A stretch of 5,309 bases of DNA from Methanocella_A sp035319305 (GTDB taxonomy: Archaea > Halobacteriota > Methanocellia > Methanocellales > Methanocellaceae): contig DATHCY010000245.1 of the NCBI GenBank assembly GCA_035319305.1, forward strand, positions 1 through 5,309, written 5' to 3'. This document shows, piece after piece, positions 1 to 4,422 of this stretch. The notes beneath the pieces were generated by a model. The model worked only from the letters and a program-made list of their open reading frames with translations, was not told the origin of the DNA and ran no database searches. The stretch's first letter is position 1. Every line of letters starts with the position of its first letter. The position numbers and the translations under genes are program-made.

Positions 1-134
1 TCAAAGTGTGGGCGAGGAGCCTGGAGGAACTGAACCGTACCATCAACGATCGGATCAGGTCGATCGAGGGCATCGAGGACCTGCTTGAGATCGTCGTAGT
101 GGAACGGGTCAAGGAAGAAGCGCCTCCGGTATAG
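1..134 (+). CDS. Lrp/AsnC ligand-binding (RAM) domain protein, C-terminal part
   Basis: Open frame with codons starting at base 3 and a TAG stop at 132-134; the 5' part lies outside the window. The 43 visible residues run KVWARSLEELNRTINDRI, then SIEGIEDLLEIVVVERVKEE and a short tail. This matches the end of the Lrp/AsnC effector-binding fold: a beta strand, a helix with the pattern eeLnr.I.d.I, the I-x-G-I/V turn, and a final beta strand rich in Ile and Val. Archaea carry many stand-alone RAM-domain proteins of about 75-80 residues as well as full regulators with a DNA-binding helix-turn-helix, and the fragment cannot tell these apart. Its stop is 12 bases before the next start, so it is probably co-transcribed with the MgtE-like sensor gene. 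The family normally binds amino acids or other small effectors; the ligand here is unknown. Confidence 0.7.
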   Translation, partial: KVWARSLEELNRTINDRIRSIEGIEDLLEIVVVERVKEEAPPV

Positions 135-141
135 GAAGGAG
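134..141 (+). promoter_or_regulatory. Ribosome binding site that decides the start of the MgtE-like gene
   Basis: GGAAGGAG ends five bases before the ATG at 147. A GTG at 141 lies in the same frame but overlaps this Shine-Dalgarno sequence and would have no spacing. An ATG at 150 would have a spacing of eight. The ATG at 147 is therefore preferred, with 150 as second choice. Confidence 0.65.
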
Positions 142-146
142 TGGAA

Positions 147-1511
147 ATGATGAGCCTCTCGGATAGCATCAATAATTTCATCGGCAGCCTGCCGGCGCCC
201 GGACATATCAGGGGTCCTGATGGCAGCAGCGTGGAGAACTTCGCCTACTTTAGCGCCCTCCAAGGAAAGAAGGTGATCGATAACGAAGGCCGGCCGCTGG
301 GCAGGATCAGAGACTTTGCCATTACCCCCGGCGAGTCGCTGCTAGAGGTATCGCGGATCGTATATACCCCAAACATGCTCGGCGACCATATCATGGTACC
401 GATGTCGGCCGTAGCGTCGTTCGATGATGACTTCAGGCTAAAGATCCCGAAGGAAGAGATACCGCCGGGGAAGCTTTCCGAGCATGAGATGCTGGTGGTG
501 GAAACGATCCTGGACAAACAGATCGTGGATATCGATGGACTCAAAGTAGTTCGAGTGAATGATGTACTGCTGACCCGGGTAAAAGATCGGCTGTGTGTGG
601 TCGGAGTGGACGTTGGCTTCAAGGGGATTCTCCGCCGGCTCGGGCTGAACTGGGTCTCCAGAAACCTGCTGGTACAGATGCCCGACAACCTCATCGCCTG
701 GTCATATATCGATCCGCTCGACCCCGGACTGCGACGCATCCACCTGAATATCTCCAGGAAGAAGATCGGCGACCTTCACCCAGCCGATATTGCAGACATT
801 ATCGAAGAGCTCGACCGTAAAGAGCAACTGCTGATCCTAGAGTCGCTAGACGAAGAGAAGGCCGCAGAGACCCTGGAGGAAGTGGAGCCCGATGTCCAGG
901 CGCAGATCGTGAAGAATATGGATATCGACGATGTGGCAGATATCCTGGAGAACATGAACCCGGACGACGCTGCCGACGTAATACATCTGATGTCCAGGGA
1001 GAAGGCGTGCGAAGTACTCAAGCTCATGGACATCGAGGAGGCCAGCGAGGTCAGGGAGCTGCTGCGCTACAGCCACCGGTCTGCAGGAGGCCTGATGACC
1101 AACGAGTTTGTCCATGTGCCATCTATGAGCAGGGTCTCGGACGTGTTCGTCAGCCTGCGGAACCTCGGCAACGAGATCGACATGATCTACTACGTGTATG
1201 TGCTGGACGAAGCTGAACACCTGATCGGAGTATTATCGCTGCGAGATCTGCTCCTCGCCCAGCCCGAGCAGATGATCTCCGAAGTCATGAAGACCGAAGT
1301 GATCAGCGTACTCCCCGAATCCACCGGGGAGGAGGTTGCCAACCTGCTATCCAAGTACGATCTGCTGGCAATGCCAGTGATCAATCCGGACGGGATCATG
1401 CTCGGCGTGGTCACATTCGACGACGCCCTTGAAGATATGCTACCGGAGGATCTCAGAAAGCAATTGCCAAGGAATTACCGGATGATCCGCAAGGTGCACA
1501 GGAGCAAGTGA
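147..1511 (+). CDS. Soluble PRC-barrel / MgtE N / CBS domain protein, probable magnesium sensor
   Basis: A 454-residue protein with no membrane segments. Counting from the ATG at 147, residues about 36-100 form a PRC-barrel-like segment (LQGKKVIDNEGRPLGRIRDF). Residues about 118-190 form a second one (LDKQIVDIDGLKVVRVNDVL). Residues about 205-305 are an MgtE N-terminal superhelical domain, with acidic repeats of the type LHPADIADIIEEL, MDIDDVADILENM and MNPDDAADVIHLM. An AGGLMT linker near 313-318 leads into two CBS motifs (about 320-372 and 378-440). In true MgtE channels the N and CBS domains bind magnesium and gate an attached pore of five helices; here that pore is absent and the protein ends soon after the second CBS. 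The next gene is an NRAMP-type transporter whose start overlaps this stop codon. I infer that this is a cytoplasmic magnesium or nucleotide sensor acting on that transporter. The domain calls are firm; the function is inference. Confidence 0.88.
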   Translation: MMSLSDSINNFIGSLPAPGHIRGPDGSSVENFAYFSALQGKKVIDNEGRPLGRIRDFAITPGESLLEVSRIVYTPNMLGDHIMVPMSAVASFDDDFRLKIPKEEIPPGKLSEHEMLVVETILDKQIVDIDGLKVVRVNDVLLTRVKDRLCVVGVDVGFKGILRRLGLNWVSRNLLVQMPDNLIAWSYIDPLDPGLRRIHLNISRKKIGDLHPADIADIIEELDRKEQLLILESLDEEKAAETLEEVEPDVQAQIVKNMDIDDVADILENMNPDDAADVIHLMSREKACEVLKLMDIEEASEVRELLRYSHRSAGGLMTNEFVHVPSMSRVSDVFVSLRNLGNEIDMIYYVYVLDEAEHLIGVLSLRDLLLAQPEQMISEVMKTEVISVLPESTGEEVANLLSKYDLLAMPVINPDGIMLGVVTFDDALEDMLPEDLRKQLPRNYRMIRKVHRSK

Positions 1512-2785
1512 GTGAGATGAGCGACAGGATGGAGCTCAAGCTCCCCCGGATCAGCTTAAAGCATATCGCCCTGTTCATCGCGGTCGTCGGCCCAGGAATC
1601 ATCACCGCCAGCGTGGATAACGATGCCGGCGGGATCACCACATACACGATAGCGGGAGCGCGTTTTGGCTTTAGCCTGTTATGGACCCTGATACCGATCA
1701 CAATAGCGCTGATCATTGTACAGGAGATGTGCGCCCGCATGGGTGTGATAACCGGCAAGGGACTATCTGACCTGATACGGGAAAATTTTGGGCTCAGGCT
1801 GACAGTGCTGCTGACAGTGGTGCTAATAGTCGCAAACCTGGGTAATACTATGGCCGAGTTTGCCGGGGTTGCGGCGAGCCTGGAGATCTTCAACGTGAGC
1901 AAGTACATCGCTGTGCCGATCGCAGCGGCCTTGGTCTGGATCCTAGTCGTAAAGGGCACCTATAGCTTGGTGGAAAAAATTTTCCTAGTGGCCAGCGGAT
2001 TCTACGTGACATACGTGATTTCCGGGCTGCTGGCACACCCTGACTGGGGGAACGTGGCTTCTAGCGCGATCGTTCCCACGTTCAGCTTTAATCCCGGATA
2101 CCTAGCCATGCTAATCGGGCTGGTGGGTACCACCATCGCCCCCTGGATGCAGTTCTACATCCAATCGTCTGTCGTGGAGAAAGGCGTCAAGATCTCCGAA
2201 TATAAGTTCACAAAATGGGACGTAATAATGGGCTGCCTGGTGACCGATATCGTCGCGTTCTTCATCATCGTAACCTGTGCTGTCACTATATATCCGAAGG
2301 GCATCAGCGTGGATACTGCAGCGGAAGCTGCGATGGCGCTTATCCCACTGGCTGGACAATATAGCGGCTGGCTGTTTGCATTCGGGCTGTTTAACGCGTC
2401 CATCTTCGCCGCGTCGATCCTGCCGCTGGCAACCGCGTATACCGTATGCGAGGGCATGGGCTGGGACTCAGGCCTGGACAAAAAATTCCGGGACGCTCCA
2501 CAATTCTATTCGCTATACACATTGCTGATCGTTATCGGCGCTTCGATCATCCTCATTCCGGGCGCCCCGCTCATAGAGATCATGCTACTATCCCAAGTGT
2601 TAAACGGCATGTTGCTGCCGGTCATACTGATTTTCATGCTGATACTGATCAATAACAGGAAACTGATGGGAGGCTATGTCAACGGCAGGATATACAATTA
2701 CCTATCCTGGGGGCTGACCATCGGCATGACCGTGCTGACCCTGACGATGGTCGCGACAGCCCTGTTTCCGGGGCTGATCATATGA
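1508..2785 (+). CDS. NRAMP-superfamily divalent metal transporter, magnesium-type (NRMT-like)
   Basis: A 425-residue integral membrane protein with about 11 hydrophobic helices, typical of NRAMP/SLC11 length. The GPG motif at residues 28-30 aligns without gaps to canonical TM1, so D39-A40-G41-G42 replaces DPGN. In TM6, T208-T209-I210-A211-P212-W213 replaces the usual A-T-V-M-P-H. In TM3, T114-M115-A116-E117 replaces D-L-A-E. The metal-binding Met, the Asn of DPGN, the TM6 His and the TM3 Asp of the proton path are thus missing, while the TM1 Asp and TM3 Glu remain. As I recall, loss of the Met and His is typical of NRAMP-related magnesium transporters, which carry hydrated magnesium without proton coupling. 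The GTG start at 1508 overlaps the upstream TGA by four bases and follows GGAG at 1501-1504 with short spacing. ATGs at 1517 and 1529 are alternatives. The family call is firm; the substrate is inferred. Confidence 0.88.
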   Translation: MSEMSDRMELKLPRISLKHIALFIAVVGPGIITASVDNDAGGITTYTIAGARFGFSLLWTLIPITIALIIVQEMCARMGVITGKGLSDLIRENFGLRLTVLLTVVLIVANLGNTMAEFAGVAASLEIFNVSKYIAVPIAAALVWILVVKGTYSLVEKIFLVASGFYVTYVISGLLAHPDWGNVASSAIVPTFSFNPGYLAMLIGLVGTTIAPWMQFYIQSSVVEKGVKISEYKFTKWDVIMGCLVTDIVAFFIIVTCAVTIYPKGISVDTAAEAAMALIPLAGQYSGWLFAFGLFNASIFAASILPLATAYTVCEGMGWDSGLDKKFRDAPQFYSLYTLLIVIGASIILIPGAPLIEIMLLSQVLNGMLLPVILIFMLILINNRKLMGGYVNGRIYNYLSWGLTIGMTVLTLTMVATALFPGLII

Positions 2786-2835
2786 AGCATTAAGCGCGGT
2801 AATGTCAGCCATCCTATAGCACATGACCACTTCCC

Positions 2836-2862
2836 AACGTATGATATTATACGTTGTTTTTT
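2836..2862 (+). terminator. Hairpin plus T-run after the transporter gene
   Basis: The arms AACGTAT (2836-2842) and ATACGTT (2849-2855) are perfect reverse complements around a six-base loop. A G and then six T follow (2857-2862). The structure lies 51 bases after the transporter stop and just before the next TATA box, so it is a plausible end for the left operon. Archaeal termination relies mostly on the T-run; the hairpin may also protect the RNA end. Confidence 0.65.
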
Positions 2863-2871
2863 GCAGGCTGA

Positions 2872-2880
2872 TTTATAAAA
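2872..2880 (+). promoter_or_regulatory. Archaeal TATA box for the glycine-rich protein gene
   Basis: TTTATAAAA is close to the archaeal TATA consensus. Transcription would be expected to start about 25 bases downstream, near 2900-2903. This places the start only a few bases before the first ATG (2906), or 12-15 bases before the ATG at 2915. The mRNA may therefore be leaderless or have a very short leader. Confidence 0.65.
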
Positions 2881-2905
2881 ACAAGGGTGAACACGGTAAG
2901 CAGGG

Positions 2906-3475
2906 ATGATGGTTATGGGTCTGGACTTTAGACGTGTGGCCTGCATGGCATTTGTAACGGCGATTATATTAACGGCCTCAGCACCAGCAGTATCTGCCAA
3001 GGGCGTAGGCGGAATCGGAGGCGACGGGATGAGCTCCGGAGCTTCAGGAGGCCACCCTGGAGGCGGAATCAGAGAGACGGGCGGAATGGGCGTTGGGGGA
3101 ACTATCAAACCCGTGGAAAGCGGGTTTGGGGGATTTAGAGGGCGTAGCGGGACAGGCATATCCAGCGGTTTTAATGGGCCAGGCGTCGAGGGATTAAGGA
3201 GCCCGACAGGCGGAATATCCGGAGGCTTCCACAGGCCAGGCATCGGAGAATTCGGCGAGCGCCGTGAGGAGTTCGAACATGGCTCTGGGGAGCGCCGATT
3301 CTCGGGCGGCTTTTTCCCGGACGCTTTTGGCTTTGGCGGCCTGTACCCATACGCGTTCTACGAACCGTACTATACAAATGATCCGGATGTGTGCTATCAG
3401 TCCTGCGTTGAGTCGGGAAACGACCCCAGCGTTTGCGCGGAGTCATGCTACTCGACGTATACGCCTGTATATTGA
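2906..3475 (+). CDS. Exported glycine-rich protein with a duplicated Cys-x3-Cys motif
   Basis: I do not recognise this family. Numbered from the ATG at 2906, residues 1-31 look like a secretory signal peptide: two Arg at 9-10, a hydrophobic core (VACMAFVTAIILTA) and an A-V-S-A end suited to signal peptidase after residue 31. Residues 32-115 are rich in Gly, Ser and Pro, with loose repeats beginning SGFGGFRGRSG (72), SGFNGPGVEGL (87) and GGFHRPGIGEF (106). A charged stretch (about 117-131) and an aromatic stretch with several Tyr, Phe and Pro follow. The C terminus carries NDPDVCYQSC (158-167) and NDPSVCAESC (172-181), giving C-x3-C-x9-C-x3-C. These Cys could form two disulfides outside the cell or bind a metal. 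ATGs at 2909 and 2915 are possible starts; 2915 has a GGATGAT element four bases upstream like the one before the last gene. The gene has its own TATA box and appears monocistronic. Confidence 0.75.
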   Translation: MMVMGLDFRRVACMAFVTAIILTASAPAVSAKGVGGIGGDGMSSGASGGHPGGGIRETGGMGVGGTIKPVESGFGGFRGRSGTGISSGFNGPGVEGLRSPTGGISGGFHRPGIGEFGERREEFEHGSGERRFSGGFFPDAFGFGGLYPYAFYEPYYTNDPDVCYQSCVESGNDPSVCAESCYSTYTPVY

Positions 3476-3485
3476 GGATCGGGGA

Positions 3486-3505
3486 GCATGGGAATTTCCC
3501 GGTGC
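3486..3505 (+). repeat. Imperfect hairpin just after the glycine-rich protein gene
   Basis: GGGAA and TTCCC (3490-3500) pair around a single T. The stem can extend outward through a T-G wobble and, past one bulged base, through GCA/TGC. It lies ten bases after the stop codon, but no T-run follows. It may protect the mRNA end or be a weak terminator. Confidence 0.35.
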
Positions 3506-3570
3506 CTGCCACTGCATAAAACGTATCGATGACCGGTTTAGGATCGGTGGGGCGCATGAGTAGCGAAACT

Positions 3571-3642
3571 CCACGACTAAAGTCGTGGGATGAGCTTGAG
3601 AGAAAGCATAGAAGCTCGCGGCTTTAGCCGTGGGCGCAGTCA
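3571..3642 (+). mobile_element. Orphan IS200/IS605-type right end: two tandem TAAA/TTTA-loop hairpins
   Basis: Hairpin 1 is CCACGAC (3571-3577), loop TAAA, GTCGTGG (3582-3588). Hairpin 2 is GCTCGCGGC (3614-3622), loop TTTA, GCCGTGGGC (3627-3635), nine pairs including two G-T wobbles. The text then reads GCAGTCA. Paired hairpins of this kind, with CCACG..CGTGG stems and TAAA or TTTA loops, are characteristic of the 3' ends of IS200/IS605/IS1341 elements and of the omega RNA transcribed from them. The wobbles pair only on the plus strand; on the minus strand they become A-C mismatches, so the plus strand is the one that folds. No TnpA or TnpB coding sequence is visible, so this is a remnant, a solo end or a small non-autonomous element. 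The exact limits are not known, and the left end is not recognised. Confidence 0.6.
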
Positions 3643-3652
3643 TGGCCCTTAT

Positions 3653-4015
3653 TCAACCAAGCCTGACTGGATTCACCGGTGCCGTTTCCGCCTCGACCGT
3701 TACCGCGGTGCCATATGCCAGCACCTCGGTCATCGACTGGCCGATCTCCGACGAGTCGAAGCCAACGCTGACGACCGCGTTTGCACCCAGGGCTTTCGCA
3801 TGGTCTTTCATCCGCTCAAGGGCATTCTGCCGGGACTGGTTTAGCAGTTCCGTGTACTCGTGGATCTCGCCCCCGAAGATCGTGCGCAGGCCGGCAATGA
3901 AGTTGCCGCCTATGCCTCTGCTTCGGACGATCAAGCCCCATGTAAAACCGTGGACGCGGGTGATTTTATATCCGGACACATATGGTGTGCTAACTACTAT
4001 CATAGTATCTGCCAT
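3653..4015 (-). CDS. YbjQ/UPF0145 family protein
   Basis: A 120-residue soluble protein of the YbjQ family (UPF0145, sometimes called putative heavy-metal-binding domain). The family pattern is clear: the early STPYVSGYKI strand, G23 followed by a second strand, the ring of Gly near 34-37, GLRTIFGGEIHEY (42-54) and a long helix with R62..A65..R68-M69. It continues with ALGANAVVSVGFD (75-87) and the C-terminal EVLAYGTAVTVE strand (97-108). Family members form pentamers of unknown function. The last dozen residues (about 109-120) extend past the usual family end. The ATG at 4015 is supported by AGGTGG seven bases upstream; a second Met at residue 5 is less likely. The gene converges on the glycine-rich protein gene, and its stop lies about ten bases from the IS-like hairpins. 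Confidence 0.88.
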   Translation of the reverse strand: MADTMIVVSTPYVSGYKITRVHGFTWGLIVRSRGIGGNFIAGLRTIFGGEIHEYTELLNQSRQNALERMKDHAKALGANAVVSVGFDSSEIGQSMTEVLAYGTAVTVEAETAPVNPVRLG

Positions 4016-4022
4016 AGTATAA

Positions 4023-4028
4023 CCACCT
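4023..4028 (-). promoter_or_regulatory. Ribosome binding site of the YbjQ family gene
   Basis: Read on the minus strand, AGGTGG stands seven bases before the ATG whose first base is 4015. It resembles the archaeal Shine-Dalgarno core AGGTGA and supports this start. Confidence 0.6.
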
Positions 4029-4047
4029 ATTCTATCCCCAGTAAAAT

Positions 4048-4057
4048 AATATTAAAT
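4048..4057 (-). promoter_or_regulatory. Possible TATA element for the YbjQ family gene
   Basis: The stretch 4042-4060 is almost pure A and T. On the minus strand it contains ATTTAATATT at 4048-4057. A start about 25 bases downstream would give a leader of roughly ten bases. The match to consensus is only fair, and other registers within the AT block are possible. Confidence 0.4.
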
Positions 4058-4212
4058 TATCGTTTGTTTGGCCGAACTATTGAGACAAGAGAAATGGAAG
4101 GAATCAAGTCAGGATGATTTTTCGGTCAATACGTACTGTTATTCGACCACTTTAGCGTGATCAGGATCGTTTTATGGCCAGGCAAATTTCAGGCGAACAT
4201 ACGAAAGTACTA

Positions 4213-4228
4213 ATACTGATCGCAGTAT
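4213..4228. promoter_or_regulatory. Operator-like inverted repeat
   Basis: ATACTG (4213-4218) and CAGTAT (4223-4228) are perfect reverse complements separated by four bases. The right arm overlaps a TATA-like GTATAAT (4225-4231), so a dimeric regulator bound here would cover a possible promoter. The regulator is unknown. Confidence 0.4.
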
Positions 4229-4247
4229 AATGGTTAATGTTTATGCA

Positions 4248-4273
4248 AACAGCCGTTGCGCAGCGGCCCTGTT
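4248..4273 (+). repeat. Stable intergenic stem-loop
   Basis: AACAG (4248-4252) pairs with CTGTT (4269-4273). Inside it, CCGTT (4253-4257) pairs with AGCGG (4262-4266) around GCGC, with two unpaired C at 4267-4268. This gives ten pairs, one of them a T-G wobble. It could be part of a small RNA ending at the T-run at 4314-4320, or a leader structure. Confidence 0.45.
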
Positions 4274-4313
4274 ATGTATGAACGGATAGTCGATAAAATC
4301 GGCAGCTCCTTGA

Positions 4314-4320
4314 TTTTTTT
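4314..4320 (+). terminator. Seven-T run, possible archaeal terminator
   Basis: Seven consecutive T follow a small CGAT/ATCG hairpin (4291-4301) and the larger stem-loop at 4248-4273. Runs of T of this length can end transcription in archaea. It lies about 50 bases upstream of the TATA box of the next gene and so could end a separate short transcript. Confidence 0.35.
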
Positions 4321-4367
4321 CGGGAGATAGACGCACTTCGAATGATTCGACAGGCGTCGACAACTAA

Positions 4368-4376
4368 CTATATAAG
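4368..4376 (+). promoter_or_regulatory. TATA box of the beta-RFAP synthase gene
   Basis: CTATATAAG is a good archaeal TATA box. Transcription would start near 4395-4400, giving a leader of roughly 25 bases that contains the Shine-Dalgarno-like GGATGAT at 4410-4416. Confidence 0.65.
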
Positions 4377-4409
4377 AGATAAACGATAAGTCATTACCAC
4401 CTAATAGCA

Positions 4410-4416
4410 GGATGAT
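4410..4416 (+). promoter_or_regulatory. Ribosome binding site of the beta-RFAP synthase gene
   Basis: GGATGAT, a one-mismatch version of the GGTGAT core preceded by GG, ends six bases before the ATG at 4423. It supports that start over the in-frame ATG at 4429. The ATG inside the element itself opens only a four-codon frame. Confidence 0.5.
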
Positions 4417-4422
4417 TGACCC

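Larger units (their letters stand above)
4029..4422. other. Gene-free divergent intergenic region
   Basis: About 390 bases between the minus-strand YbjQ family gene and the plus-strand methanopterin gene. I see no convincing coding sequence in either strand. It holds the YbjQ promoter at its left edge, a weak direct repeat (TCAGGAT at 4109-4115 and again at 4161-4167, each followed within a few bases by a T-run), a 16-base dyad at 4213-4228, a hairpin at 4248-4273, seven T at 4314-4320, a TCGAA/TTCGA dyad at 4338-4350 and a TATA box at 4368-4376. Confidence 0.7.

Noticed and set aside
593..1220. Several short frames on both strands within the MgtE-like gene
   Set aside because: They are low-complexity (Ser, Arg or His rich) shadows of a well-supported 454-residue gene.
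2698..3243. Proline-rich 181-residue minus-strand reading frame
   Set aside because: It is the antisense of the glycine-rich gene (Gly codons read backward give Pro) and of the transporter's end. It spans a terminator and a TATA box and has no recognisable domain.
3476..3570. Possible TnpB C-terminal remnant upstream of the IS-like hairpins
   Set aside because: I read all three plus frames and saw no TnpB zinc-finger Cys pairs or recognisable C-terminal motif before stop codons.
3571..3635. CRISPR-like repeat array
   Set aside because: There are only two hairpins, with different stems and no regular spacers, so it is not an array.
3571..3635. Ordinary bidirectional terminator between converging genes
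   Set aside because: Neither hairpin is followed by a T-run on either strand, and the wobbles make the second stem fold well only on the plus strand. A terminator role cannot be excluded but is not the best explanation.
3630..4022. 130-residue plus-strand frame opposite the YbjQ family gene
   Set aside because: The minus-strand frame has clear family motifs and a good ribosome binding site; this one is its shadow.
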